NCBI GenBank assembly: GCA_026874595.1
Contig: CM049316.1
Span: 15,627,839 to 15,691,838 of the forward strand
Direction: 5' to 3'
DNA from: Sipunculus nudus
Lineage: Eukaryota > Annelida > Sipuncula > Golfingiida > Sipunculidae
Length of the DNA stretch: 64,000 nt
Part shown: positions 35,820 to 49,065 of the stretch, piece by piece
Layout of the letters: each line of letters opens with the position of its first letter
How positions within the stretch are numbered: position 1 is the first letter of the stretch
Made by a program: the position numbers and the translations under genes
The notes under the pieces: generated by a model
Told to the model about the DNA's origin: nothing
The model's database searches: none
The model's input: only the letters and a program-made list of their open reading frames with translations

Positions 35820-36745
35820 AACTATTTCAAAAACAGGTCAGTGTGTCCGAACAATGAACATTTAATGGTAGTTTGTTCCAAATTTCTGCGGCAGCATTTG
35901 CAAAAGCTCTGCCACGAAACGTGGATAAATTTACCGCTGGTTTAACGAGTAAGAACTAATTGGAAGATCTATGAGCACGGGATGGTTGATATGATGAAAC
36001 CAATTCACTGATATATTTTGGCGTTAGACCATGCATTGCGCGGTACGTAATAAGACAAATGTTGTATGCGACACGCTGACGTATTGGTAACCAGTGTTAA
36101 TAAATAAAAAGTGGTGGTATTTGGTGAAACCTGTTTGTACCCTATATAACACGAGCTGCCCTATTTTGAACAGATTGAAATTTGTCTGGTAATTAGATGG
36201 CAGTCCAACAAGTAAAGAATTGCACATGTCCTAAAGTGACGTTGACTTGGCCTAACAAAGCAGTTGAGTCGTTCTATGAGAAAGATAACGCCTTTTTTTT
36301 TGCAAAATTTCGTAGATGGAAATATGCTCTCTGCTTGACGGAATTGATATGAGGAGTCATTGATAAATATTCATCAAAGATGACAACCTAGTTACGAACA
36401 GAAGTACCGGGTGCGACATTGCTGTTCCAATCTGTACATACGGCAACTGCACTTTTTGCCGTAGGTATTTGGAACCAATTATCAGTTCCTAAGTTCTATC
36501 CTCATTCAGTTTGAGAAAGCTTTGAGCCATCCATCTTTAACACAGATATCAATAGCCGTTATTTCAGTTGATTCTTTAACGAGTGTAAACTTAAGTACAA
36601 CTGTGTATCATCAGCAAACAGGTGAAAGCAGATGTTGTGATCCTGTAGGAGATCAGCTAAAGGCAGTGTGTACAAAGTAAAAAGAATTCACCTAAGGACT
36701 GATCCTTGGGGCACACCTAATGAACGATCATAAGTCTTAGGATTA
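35820..36745 (-). pseudogene. LINE (CR1/L2-like) reverse-transcriptase relic in the intron of copy C
   Basis: On the minus strand: GVPQGSVL near 36,720, FHLFADDTQLYLSLH with FADD at 36,618-36,607, then FDEYLSMTPHINSVKQRAYF, QRVAYNICLITYRAMHGLTP and PKYISELVSSYQPSRAHRS, ending GRAFANAAAEIWNKLP near 35,880. This is the usual C-terminal half of CR1/L2-type ORF2. Multiple stops and frame changes mark it as dead. The endonuclease and N-terminal RT part are missing. Confidence 0.8.
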
Positions 36746-36749
36746 GTAC

Positions 36750-37170
36750 TTTTTGCATATATATATATACTAGATTCGGTTTGAAAGGTTAGATGAAAGC
36801 CATGACAGAACGGTATCGGCTACTCCAAGGCGATGCATATAATAATATGTTACTAAATCTAATCTTAAAAAAGCAAAATCCCATGCAGGAGGTACAATAA
36901 TATATTTACACGTGGAATAGGATTAGTTGGTTTAGATGAACTGAAGAGCAAAAGTACTGTTCAGTCAGACTAATTGTACACGAGCTTTCTTTTATAGATC
37001 TGAAGGTTTCTTGCAAAGTCACAGAAAATAAGATAATAAACACAAACTGGTGAAGACTTGATGAATATCTTTTGCCATAAAAAAGTAAACTTCTGCAAAT
37101 AGTGCATATACTAATCATTGTTTGCTAATAAACTTGTAACCTGTCGCATGTTGCTGGTAATTATGACACG
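36750..37170. other. Rest of the intron of copy C
   Basis: Short TA run near 36,760. No gene seen. Confidence 0.45.
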
Positions 37171-37544
37171 CTCACCTGAGTAAGGTATATCTGATCTCCC
37201 TGGCAACTCGAAGATGGAATCTGGCTGATAGTATCTGCTGGCTATAACGTCAAACTTCTGTCTGTTGTAGTCATCAGTGAAATCGGCACACATTTACAGT
37301 ATTTCTTGTTTAATAGTTTTATCTGTATATAAATATATAATCCTTGCTGACGTATTTGAATATTTAAATTTGATGGCTAAACTCCATACGAAAATAAAAT
37401 ATAACGTACCATGGGTATTATTAGGAAGGGAACAATAATATGAAATCACCGTGTAGCTACTCACAGTTTGCCATTATGCCGTGCTTTAGGAATGTAGAAA
37501 AGCAGAGCCGACCTTGTTCTAAGCAAGTTTAACATACTCATCCG

Positions 37545-37605
37545 AGACGTGGCAAATTGCTACTAGTTGGTACGTGCTGTATTTGGATATTCGCTCAAAT
37601 AATCA
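37545..37605 (-). promoter_or_regulatory. Conserved upstream block of the NTF2-like family (copy C)
   Basis: On the plus strand GAGACGTGGCAA is identical to copies A and E, followed by a more diverged ACGTGCTGTATTTG and CAAATAATC. It lies about 70 bp upstream of the start codon at 37,474. Confidence 0.5.
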
Positions 37606-37609
37606 TTGG

Positions 37610-38565
37610 GTAATTATCTATTTTCGTGCTATTATGTGTGTCACCTGTGTGTATTCTCTACGCACATTAGCTTTAACATCTGCGTCCACACTAGCAGCAA
37701 GTACTTAAAGTGATTGTGTGACAATGATACACTACATCGACTCTAAACGTGTTCCTTCGTTCAGATTGAATGAGCAAGCATTGAGGTGTTACGTTCCCTT
37801 CTCTCTTTCATCACCTGAGTGAAAACTACGCACAGAAATAAATATAACAATTCATAAATATATATAAAGACAGATGACATAGACATACAAATTCACCTGG
37901 CTACTCAATTAAGCATATCCCTTCTTTACACTGTGCACAAGATACAGAAAAATAATATTGCATTTTACACAGGCGCAATACATATTCACTGAATATTACA
38001 TTCACTGACCTTGACAAAATGTTTCTTCGGACGCTACCAGACATTAGTCTATAAAAATATAATATAATTTATCTCTTGATACAGAGAAAACTTCAAACTG
38101 TCAATACATGCCAGTGCAGCAACACACTGATCAAGATAATGGTTGTTAACTGCCGTACATTGTATATGATTAGGCTATGTAATAAATGTAAAAAAAATTA
38201 TACTCAAGCATTTGAAACATTAACCAGCGGTGACTCGGAATAACTGAATTTTAACAACCACCATAACGGAATCATGACAATCAGGAATATATTACCAACT
38301 CAAGTTCGACACAAATGCCACGGCCTGCATCCTGTCCATCTCATCTGATTCATACAATCTTTTCGACTGTCAGGACAGGTACGTCATGGATCTACTTACG
38401 TGTTATTTCTTGTGAAACATACATAAAAGCAATATCTTCATTGTCCCTATGACATCATCCAAATAATAAAATAATAACAAAACTACACAGAAAGAGCCTG
38501 GTGTTATCAAATTTTCCTCTGATGTTGTGTATACTATTACAATAGAAACGGCCACTCTGCATTAG
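37610..38565. other. No gene seen
   Basis: AT-rich, no recognisable feature. Confidence 0.45.
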
Positions 38566-38570
38566 ATGAT

Positions 38571-39620
38571 CAAATGTATGATGCAGATGTAAAAGACTGT
38601 GTTGACATTGACATAGAGAGCCCTGTACCAAAGGATACGACACCTCTAAATGTGAATGTAGCAAAGAGGTCGCACAATTCTAATTTACAGTACAATGATG
38701 AAACAGAAGTAGACAGATATAATAAAGAGTTGAGACAATCAGATAAAGATGTAAATTTAAGAGATATTTATGTATATCTTTTAAAAAGCAATGACATGAG
38801 ATGATTCAGTGAGACAGGTACAATCCAAAGATACAGAACGAGGACAAGTTATCAGATAACTGACGAGTAAGGAGTTGTCAGAGTCCCAAAAATAAAGTAG
38901 GTGACTGCAGACAAGGACAACTGATTTTCATTTAATTAAAGGCATATTATTTCACACCAGAATTTCTAGGTGTCGAGACCCAAGAGATCTTCCATCCTAT
39001 CATTTGTATATACCTAGGCCATATGTTAAGATTGTTCTTAACATTCATCATAATACACCTATGGCAGGTCCCGGAGGTATTCAGGACACACTGGATAGAG
39101 TAAAAGAATATTACTATTTTTAAGGCATGGCACACCATGAAGCAAACTATGTTTAATCATGCCCTGAGTGCCGTAAAGTTTCCCGAGCACATACTAAAGC
39201 AGGTATTATGGCTTATCCAACCCCTGCGGCTCCTTTCCAAGATGAGAGATCGACCTGTATCGTCCTTTACCAGTCATACTCCAGGGAAATACTTACATAT
39301 TTACTGCTGTGGAGATGTTTAGCAAATATATTTATACTGTACCTATAGCTAACAAAGATGCTATGTCCGTATCTGTTCTCTATATTAGCTATTCAGAACG
39401 TATGGTGTTTGTGACACTTTAGTATCAGATCAAGGGTCTGAATTTATGTCTGAGGTATCACAGGAAGTTTGTCGTGTGTTACAAATGCTTCAACAGTTCA
39501 CACCTGGTTTTGTTCATCACTGCCATGGGGGATTTTAACGTTCACAAAGGACCCTTGCAAATAAATTAAAACCCTATATGAAGAGCTCTCGCTCTAACTT
39601 GCCAGCTGTGGTGCTCCCAG
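38571..39620 (+). pseudogene. LTR-retrotransposon integrase relic
   Basis: An acidic open frame (38,574-38,804) leads into an integrase in several frames. It has a zinc-binding segment (YIPRPYVKIVLNIHHNTPMAG, here given in part, near 39,010; then SCPECRKV near 39,155), a core segment YIFTAVEMFSKYIYTVPIAN near 39,297, and LVSDQGSEFMSE near 39,418 holding the second aspartate. Stops and shifts separate these pieces. The glutamate segment is not recognisable. This is gypsy-type rather than a DNA-transposase pattern. No LTR was found. Confidence 0.7.
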
Positions 39621-39624
39621 AGTA

Positions 39625-40245
39625 AATTGTTGCGGTGCTTATATACCTGTCTATCCATCAAACTAGCCAACCAGAATCATGAAGTTACCCTATTTAATAT
39701 TAAAATACACGCTTCTAACCTTGAAACTAAATACTTGCCATTCAGGAGCTAGAAAAGTTTTAGGCATTCATAAATCTGAATATCTTAACATAATTATCTG
39801 AACGTAACCTTAGTTTAAGGCATAATGAAATAACATGATATTGTTAACATTTCTGTAAACTTACTAGTGCAGTTCTTAGGTATATTTTATAAGACTAAAT
39901 GCTATTTCCTTTGGCACCTGGGTCATAACAAGACCCTAGCCCTCGTATTGCTAATATGCTGTCACCTATAAGGCAGAGAGTCATCAAATGTCAGTGCTGT
40001 TTTATACAAAGGTGGGTGGTGCATTTACTTGAATCTGGTACAATGGACAGCATACGCTTTAGAAAAAAACCCCATAAGAACAAAACAAAAAACAAAAAAA
40101 AAACAAAACAAAAAAACAAATACAATATTTAATTAACTGACCTAGTGTCTCATATTCATGGATCTGGTGTCTCAGATCAATGATTTAGACTCGGCAAACA
40201 GATATAAGCATATCTATGCCATGTACCATACCTTTTAGTTGATAT
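39625..40245. other. No gene seen
   Basis: AT-rich, with an A/C homopolymer-like stretch near 40,065-40,120. Confidence 0.4.
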
Positions 40246-40250
40246 ATAGA

Positions 40251-40440
40251 ATATTATGAAGAATATTCATAAAATATCCCTAAAGAATAGAGTAATATAC
40301 TTAAACGTTTTAATTATAATCATTTTTATCATTTTATCATTTTGATATTATAAAGAATATTCATAAAAATATCCCTTAAGAATAGAGTAACATACTTAAA
40401 CGTTTTGATTATAATCATTTTATCAATTTATCATTTTAAT
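40251..40440. repeat. Tandem duplication, two units of 94-95 bp
   Basis: ATATTAT.AAGAATATTCAT begins at 40,251 and again at 40,345. The units also share AATAGAGTAA.ATACTTAAA and TATAATCATTTT, with a few substitutions. Confidence 0.85.
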
Positions 40441-40449
40441 AATTAATAC

Positions 40450-41885
40450 TATATCATTTAATTATAAAAAAGCACTGTTAATTGACCATATCCTGTAATT
40501 ATAACAGTGGTTTGGTCACGATTAATTTAGACTTGGGTAACCAAACATAAAGAAATATCTTGATCGTATAGGGAATGTATAGGGAGAGTGACAGACGCGT
40601 TTAACTTTCTGCAGCTTACATGTAATGCAAGGGTTTATGCAATTAAAAAAAATAAATAAAATAAATTACTGCCCATGGAACTTATTCTTAGTAATATATT
40701 GAACAATAAAAAAATACAATGTGTTACATGATTCATCAAGTCTTGAGTGTTAAGTCCTATTCACAAACCCGGAAATATGAAATTTAGTTGATATACTTAA
40801 GGTGTCGCCCAGTCTTTGCATCGAAGGTTCCTGATTTCTTAATAAAAAAAGTCGACCTTCGATATCGATTTCATGATACAGCTAGCATGATGGTATACAT
40901 ACAAATATCATATTATTGTAATTGCTGTAAAATCTAGATTGTATTCAAGTTCAATGGTATTACTTAGATTTGAGTAGTGTGTGAAACGTATTGCTTAACA
41001 AGCCATGATCTATTATAAGGTGGCAAAAATCATGTGCGGGTTCAATATATGGATGCACAACGAATCCTATGTTAAAGAACTATTTATAACGTTAATTGAA
41101 AGTTGTTTAAAGGACTAAATTACAGTCAGGATGTAAAGCATGTGTACAAACACACGCTGTGTCTGTATGAATAACACTTGTACACACAAGCAAGCCTCAC
41201 TTATCGTTTCTCGCCATGTAGACAGGTCAAACATCTCGGTTGGAAATTAGGCCAAGCAGTCCAGTTCATCCCGTATATACACAAGCAGGTCTGATATATA
41301 ATCATGCACTCTACCTAGTTAATCAAGACAGGTCGTAATGGGAGCCATGGGAGTGTTTTAATCCTTTAAACTTTAATTGCGAGGTTTTCTGTCTGAAATT
41401 TACGATAGGAACTTTAGTTGTGACAGATGTGGGCCTGGAAGTGTATGCATCACATTCAAAGGACAGTAACACTGTAGGTAATATTATTACACAATGGAAG
41501 AAATAAGAAAAATATGAAAATCATTCTGAAATATCTATCATACCTAAGAGGTCAATATCAGTGTGAGAGTCTATGCTGGTAAAGTGACCCGTATTGTCTA
41601 TGATTTCATGCATGACCTTCTTAATTAGTTTACCAATTAGTGAGACTGATTACACTGACAATAACATACACTGAAATTTATATATCCAAAACAAAATTTG
41701 ATTTTGTGCCCCAATGGACCCCTTGATAGCTCTTCCCATTGAATCTAAATATTTTGTATATCAATCTTAAATTTCCGCATTTATTTAGACAATTTGCACA
41801 TTAAAAAACCCTAATGGTGGCTTATTCCGGTACTTTGCAGGTGCCAGTGTTTGCCTCTACGATTATGCCTGCATCCGCAAATTTT
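40450..41885. other. No gene seen
   Basis: AT-rich intergenic DNA. Confidence 0.4.
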
Positions 41886-41888
41886 AAA

Positions 41889-42214
41889 TATCAATATTCC
41901 AGACATGTAGAATGCGTGTAGCCGTTTTAGTCCCTCAGTATATAGATAACAGGATGAAGACGCCTTAGTGTTGACTAACTGTTTAATTCAACCACGAGCT
42001 TTCGAAGCTTATAGCTTCTTCATCAGGTGTCAAGTGGAAAGGTATAGAAATCGGCTCTATATATATGTTAGATAAACAATTTCTAATGACCATAATGCAT
42101 GGTATAGTGTAATGGATCTGTGATTGGCTACTCTGAATATCAGAGTTCTTGGTTGAATTAAACAAATAGTCAACGCTAAGGCGTCTTCATCCTGTTATCA
42201 ATATTCCAGACATG
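41889..42214. mobile_element. Palindromic insertion flanked by a 19-bp direct repeat
   Basis: TATCAATATTCCAGACATG occurs at 41,889-41,907 and 42,196-42,214. Between them lies an imperfect long inverted repeat: GATAACAGGATGAAGACGCC at about 41,946 and its complement ending at 42,199, with arms of about 48 bp. Inside the left arm, CCACGAGCTTTCGAAG and CTTCTTCATCAGGTG are present. There is no coding capacity. It is a MITE-like or fold-back element. The flanking repeat is longer than most DNA-transposon target duplications. Confidence 0.65.
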
Positions 42215-42219
42215 GATTA

Positions 42220-45200
42220 TATAATAAACATTATATCTTAACGTTTTGCAGTGGTCAAATTTATGGTGCCCTTACCATGAATTTTGCTTTCCGGATACAG
42301 GAACAGTGGACATTGTCGGTCGATATAGCGATAGAACCATGAGGTTTGATTTGATATTATTAGGGTTTGGTGGAACGTATCCACATATATCTTTTAAAAC
42401 TGATTTTACTTTCACTGAATTTGACTTATATTTGCAGAGTTTATTGGTACATCCGTGTTTTGGCCAGTGCCTTTAACTTGAAATGCCACCTTTAGACATT
42501 TTAAAGATGCAAGGCATCTGTTTATATACCGGAGCTACACTATACGTAACTAGCTAAATCGATTCCATTAACTTAAGTTATTGTGACCTAGTGCAACTAT
42601 GAAAGTAGGTCAACCAATCTTTATCATTGTTTTTATTTCAAACTAAAAAGTCTTTGCCATTGTGTGTGAAGTTTCCTGTTTTATTATTTTTAACGTTTCC
42701 AAAATTAGCATTTGCTCAGAATGAAAACTTGTGTTATTTTGTTTAGACTTTTGTATGTTTATATGAATATGGGGTATTTCCATAACTAACTTTCTTTTAT
42801 TTTTTTTAATGTCTGAAACTTAATTTATCTAATATCCCCCTGACACCAACTAGGGTGGATATTATTTTGCATTTAGCATATTTAAACTAGATAATCTGCA
42901 TATAATTTTGAAACTAAAACTTTTTAGTAAATTTATATAAAAATTGAAATTTTATTATAGTTCATCAAAGATATAATTAAAATTAACTAAGAACTTCAAG
43001 GGTCTAGGTTTCACCATTTCAGAAAAAAAATAAGTATAACATATATTCATAAAGACCTTTTAGGTGTTAATAGTCATGTTTAGGTTTTCTGTCAACGATT
43101 CATATTGAAATACTAATATTATAGGCAATCTGGACCTGTCGTATGGAGCTGTTGGATGGTAATACAATACATTCAACCAAAATACTTAATACTTAAACAG
43201 AGAACAGAACATAATAGAATACAATTTTTTTAGTTTACAAAGATAAATTTAAGTTACCTGAAATAATATTTGATATAACTTCGAAAATGAATTTAATTTT
43301 CCCATAAAATTTTATTATTATTAGATATGTGTTCCTATGTCGGTAGGTATGTAAACCTATGTTCATTTGTCATTGAGGTTTGCATACAGAGTTGGGTCAA
43401 AATGCATTTGAAGATGTCGATTAGAATAACAATTATTTTTGTGATTTCAGAAAAGTAATCGATTACAATCACAATTACCTCCTCAAGTAATCGTAAAAAC
43501 TTTTCTCCTTAAAGGCCATTTACATTATGACAAGAACAGCAACTGTCCCAACAATAAATTAAGGAATTCAGTCAAAAAATGAATTCAATTTTTATGAAAT
43601 AGATTGAACTTGGAAGCTCCCAGATACTGCATACATACTTCCATCAACATTTTGGATCACCAGATCTGGAATATTACCAAGATCCTGATCAAATTTTGAT
43701 ATGTGCTTCGTGAGAACTGGAAATGTATCAATAAAATGTGCTAGAAATATGAGACACAAACTTAACGGTTGGGTCATAGGTTAGTGTGTTAATCTAATCA
43801 AAGACGGCTCCATTTAAGTGAAATCGACGCCAAATCAAGGTAGTGTCAAATAACACCTCATTTGGAAACTGACACTTTCATCTTATATTCTAGTCAATGA
43901 TAATTGTCTCAACTGCTTTGTCTCAAAATCTGTAAAAGATAATTCAAAGAAAGCTTTATGGTGATACAGATGACCTCCAGACTCTACTGTCTCTCAGGTG
44001 TTACCCTTACTCTAAACAAAATTTCATAAGAACCTGCCCTTGACGTTTTGAGAAAAGTTGCCTACAAAAGAACAATTAACGGCAAAAAAGACAGTGTATC
44101 TGTTGTACCTTGTGCAGTTATAATTGACTGGACCTATTTACATACCAGACATGATAAATATAAATGACTTTTAGTGTTTAATCCTTAAAGAAGATAAATC
44201 TAGTTTGGGAAAGATTTACTGACATACGAAGCTGCCAGGAAACGCTTGAGATCTAAGTAATAAGTCAACAAATTATTGCGAGACGAGGATTTCAAATATA
44301 ATGAAGGCTTATAAGACGAGCATAATATATTAATTACAACTAAGGGTATTTTAAGTATACAATCTTTGTCTTCTTAATAAGTTTATGATATATTGGTTGA
44401 AAAAAAATCAACTGCACTGAAAGTTAACAATGTTCTTATTGCTTCATAGAATCAGAGACGAAGGAACACATTTTAAACGTATGTTTTGTAACAAAAAATC
44501 TGTATTTTAACATTGCTGATTGGATGAAATCAAATTGAGTGATAAAGCCGCAATTTACTTTAAACACAGTATTGTATGGAATGTTTATGAAAAGTTAAAA
44601 TTAACCGGTCAATAAATTAGGTGTTCCGTACAGTGTGTGTATATAATAGTAGAAAGGAATATAATCAGAACACCAGTAATTTAATGTCTGATTTTGCATG
44701 AGGATTGAAATATATAGAAAAAATTAAACATATAAACACCAAAAACAGCCAAAACCAGGAATATAAGATTACTACGCATTTGGAAAAATGGGACAAGATA
44801 AGAAGAAAGTTGTAACATACAGTAGCTTTTGTAGTTTTAGTACTGGAAGCAAAACCATTGGGAAAATGTATCCGTTAAAGAACACTAGAATATATGTATA
44901 TACTGCATGTGCAAATTAGGAGCATTGAAAATTTGATGTATGAATGAAATAATATCTGGGAAATGTCCTTTGTATAAATTGTATACATTGTATTTGACAT
45001 GATTGTGTTCAAAATGTATGAAATGTGTATTGTATGATTTGTTTTTTTTTTGTATTAAAATATATTTCGCCAAAAATGTCTGTTGTGATCTGTTGTTTAC
45101 ACACACAGCAGAACCTCCGGATCAGCAACGTCATAGCTCATACAAAGCACTTGAAAACGAAGTAATAGTCGTTGAAAATGTCGATGTATTATACCGAAGC

Positions 45201-47280
45201 CACTTATCCTGTTGCGACACCAGGTTATAAAAATAACGTTCAGGGTGAGCTGTCATGACTTATAATTATATTTCACATACAAGGTTTATTAGAGGATATA
45301 AACTAAATAAGATGGAAAAACACACGTGATGTGTACAGGTGAATTTTATGCAACAAGAGAATCCCTCTTACAAATATGAGGCCAAAATTACATTCTGAAT
45401 CTGTTTGCTCAATCTTCTACATGAATGAAATTTTGCTTGTCATGTTCAGTGGTGCCCAACAAATGTAGTGCGTACACTACCTGGTGGCCGTAAAGCGCAA
45501 TTTCACAAATCAATAATTTTCAATCTTCAAACAATTGTTTTTGAAGGATTTCTTCGTTCAGGTTCGTCTCTTTCATATTTCGGGGGTAGTCCAAAATCGA
45601 TTTATGATTATCGGGTGGTAACCTAAATGGGGGGGGGGGGGTCTTTTTTGCTGGAAAATTTTTGAATTAAGTCAAAATAAACTAGTAGCCTGAGATAATA
45701 AACGTTATTTCAAATGTACACCGGTATGTGTCCTTGAAGTATCGATTTACAACCATGAGGAAATTGGTTGATAGAAAGTTATGCTTCATTGATTTGTATT
45801 TTTTTTATTTATGTAATAAATATTTAAAAATGTAATTGAAAAGCAACTGTTCCCAGATTTACTTGTAAGAATTACAATCAAACTTACTTTCAACGATTAG
45901 AAAATGTAATCATTTACCATTACACTTGTTTGAAAAAACTGTTACTGCGATTAGTTCATATACAATATCTTTGTACCGAAATCCTGTTTGGAATAACATT
46001 TCTGTAAACGATCTGTCTACCAAAAAATGCTGATAATAAAATAAAAGCAGATTTAATCTTACGGTAATCGTATTTAAAATGAGTTTTTCAATTTTCCAAA
46101 ACTATATGTCGGACGTGTTTTTTATTATTCGAGGTTCACAATGAAACCTCGCAAAGAACAAGTAAACACTTTGATCTAAGTATCGTTTCATTTATCTGTG
46201 ATCCCCTTAGGACACACCTGTATCACATTTTAGATGTCTTTATTCCACTGGTGGACCCAGTAGAAAGCACATGTACTATTTACCATTGGGTTTCTTGAAA
46301 AGAATCTTGCTCCTAAAAGAAAGAAGGTAATAGTTGTTAAAAATATTTTATATATAATTGTCCTTAGAAACATACTCCAGTTTCTCGTTTTGTTTAACAA
46401 ATCAAGTCCCTTCATGCTACAAAATAGATATAAAATCAAAACTAATATTCATTAATCTAAACCGATGAAAAAATATTTTACATGTGCATTGGTTCTCCGT
46501 ATGTATCTTACGGTTACATTATGTTTCAATTTTGTTCTGTTCTGTTTATTTTTGTACGATTGAATTTAGTTTCCAAGGTAGTTAATTTGGGACATTAGAA
46601 AAAGGTGTATATTCAGGGACTTATGTTTCGATTGTAATCAGATTTGGCGCTAAATCCTTGGACGCATCCAGTGGTGGAATATATGTCTTTAAAACTTTCG
46701 ATGTATAAGAATTTGTCAGGTCTATTCTTATTGCAATTTTAAACACCTATCAAATTAGGATATTGAAATTAAAAGGTACAGTAGGAATAAATCACTAAAT
46801 AGACAGGTGGCTTTGTCTTAATTATGAGACCATTCAGTGCGCGCAGATAGATCTGTGTTAATTGATAGTCCATTTTCTGACCAAATAGATTCTCCAAATA
46901 TTCCCTTTTTACAGAAAAAAGAGCATAACACAAGTCGGTAGGATGTGGTCCAACGCACGTATACATACAGGAGCGCTCTTGTCATTATTAATGAAGACTA
47001 GGATTTTTACAATTGTGCCTTCCGTCATCGAACTTGACGACGTGGAATGGAAATTCAGGAGAAAGACGTGTCAACTTAAAATTGGAAACTACATACTTTC
47101 TGTTTGAATGATAAAAATAGCCAGCCTTCCTCGTCGTTTATAAGCCTATTTTTGTGGAAGATTTTGTCTCGTGACTATTCTGATTAGTGCTACTACATAA
47201 AGCGACCAAACATTGAAGGTGTACTGCTTATCTAGTGCAGAAAGGGGTGGCTGATAATTATCAAGAAAAATCAGTCATTC
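42220..47280. other. No gene seen
   Basis: Five kilobases of AT-rich DNA with short overlapping open frames (for example 42,246-42,476, 43,592-43,777, 45,003-45,230) in which I recognise no domain. A poly-G run lies near 45,631-45,641. Confidence 0.4.
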
Positions 47281-47290
47281 CTCTATATTA

Positions 47291-48416
47291 ATGGTAAGTT
47301 TGAAATTGATTGATCTCATAGGGTATGTACAACTGATCACATTGTGTACGCCAAGCGTCATCGTTTGGATCAACAGCAACATATTTATTTGCTCTAAATG
47401 TGAGTGTACAAACATCGACGGCTCTACCACTGAGGACTGTAGCAAGAGGAAGCTGTCGCACAAACCCGATCTGCGCCAGAAAAGCATGACGAAAGTTATA
47501 CCTTCTGGAAACCACATACCAAGACTTCCGGACTCTTCAATTGTCAAGTGTGTCAATTTCAAGAAATTAATCTTGAGAGGATCTATTTGAATTCTGGAAG
47601 AGAGAGCATTGGAAGGACTTTATGCTTTGCGTTTCCTCGAGCTGCGCGGCTATGAGCTTGAAACAAATCCAGGCAACTGAATATGACCAGTTTCTTGAAA
47701 TCATTAACAATAATGGAAACATTGGACATGTCTTACGATGACCAACTGGGCATTAATAAATATCGCATTCTAACCTCAATAATGCAAAGTTACAGAAAAT
47801 TAAGGTAAAAAAAACTTTATTTAAAAACCTTTGCATGGAGCATCGTATTTTCAGAAACTGATGTCACAATTATTTTTCTAAAATCTCTCAAGAAGCCAAC
47901 GCTGAAAATACTTAAACTTAATCCTTAAACAGGCTGGCGTATATCCCAACCTATACTGTTAAAAACGCCAAACCTTGAAGAACTTTACCTGCAAGAAAAT
48001 CACATTTACTTGTTCGAGTTTAATTTTGGTCTTAAGCATCTGAAATCGTTGAATGTGAGTGACCAAAAAGCCGATGTACAAAGTAAATTATTTGAAGACC
48101 CTACGCTTCCATGGCCATCAACATGCACGAGCATCTCTTGTAGTTCTGCACATTGGTAACACGTCGAATAACCCTGAATATCCATCAAACCTATCTAAAT
48201 AGAAAGCAGCAAACGTAGGTAATTCAGATAAATTGAAAGATGGTTTTTATTTGTATATTTACAATAACAACTATCTGCAAAATATATCCATTATTACAGA
48301 ACAATAAGCTGGTTATGCTAATGGGAACAATCGAACTGTGTAATACAACCACTGCATTTAACTTGTACTTAAACTACAAGAAGATCAGCAACATTCCTAA
48401 AAAAGGCGGTTGGTAA
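47291..48416 (+). pseudogene. Leucine-rich-repeat receptor relic (Toll-like-receptor type ectodomain)
   Basis: The relic starts with a methionine and a hydrophobic lead (MVSLKLIDLIGYVQLITLC) that could be a signal peptide. A cysteine-rich LRR N-cap follows (ICSKCECTNIDGSTTEDCS) and SKRKLSHKPDL. LRR-like segments continue in shifting frames: LEGLYALRFLELRG (47,610), SFLKSLTIMETLDMSYDDQ (47,690), TPNLEELYLQENHIYLFEF (47,970), LKHLKSLNVSDQ and LVMLMGTIELC (48,310). A stop follows the first segment at 47,588 and others come later, so it is dead. There is no transmembrane or TIR segment in the window. The Toll-like label is inferred from the N-cap and LRR spacing. Confidence 0.6.
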
Positions 48417-48419
48417 GTA

Positions 48420-49060
48420 TTTGCGTCTGCTGTTCATTCATCTTTCAATTACTTTTCTCTTTATACAGTAGGCTTCATAAAAGACCAGTTAGTTCAATAA
48501 TTCCTGAGACCATTTGTATAATGAATTACCCTGATATAATTAATGTGCTTAAGTAACTGAATTTACGCTGAGATCGTCGGCCGATGCTGAGGTATCAAAT
48601 TGTTAATGTTTAGATGGGCAATAAACATAGCCTTTTCATGCTGCTGAGTTCATCTAATATCACTTGGGTTTCAGCCGACATCTGAACTTCTATATGAGGT
48701 GACATTTTTTTCTTAAATAAGTAGTGCTCTGAATAAGTCTAGCATTGTTGATACATAAGATAAAACTTATTGTATAGTTAAGGTTTTCTTGCGTGTGTTG
48801 GATTGTTAAATCGCACAATTTCCCCAGAAGATTACTTATTTTCTGCCACCTGTAAATCCAGTTCACAAATCCATATTTCACAATAAAATGCAATGTAACA
48901 GTGTACAGTGTACCTGTACCCTTGTCTTTTTTTAAAATGTGACTGATGTACTCGGCCTCTGTCTCGTTGACATGTTTATCAATTTCCTTAAATGAATGAC
49001 TTGGTCAGACTTAATTGCAATGAACCATCCTTTGATATATTTCTTTATTGTACTTTAATC
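48420..49060. other. No gene seen
   Basis: AT-rich, no recognisable feature. Confidence 0.4.
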
Positions 49061-49065
49061 GTTAT

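Larger units (their letters stand above)
35251..37474 (-). pseudogene. NTF2-like gene, copy C (stop codon and lost acceptor)
   Basis: All four exons are recognisable: start exon 37,474-37,465 (ATGGCAAACT, donor GTGAGT); exon 37,322-37,176 (147 nt, donor GTGAGC); exon ending at 35,558 (donor GTGAGA); last exon 35,320-35,251 (70 nt, TAA). Two lesions are visible. In the second exon the codon after ATA CTG is TAA (37,296-37,294) where intact copies continue. In the third exon the expected acceptor AG (35,710-35,709) reads AA. The final exon also lacks the conserved tryptophan after RDGK and has an altered tail. A LINE relic occupies the intron between exons two and three. Translation could restart at the ATG right after the stop, but that would remove the first helix. 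Confidence 0.7.
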
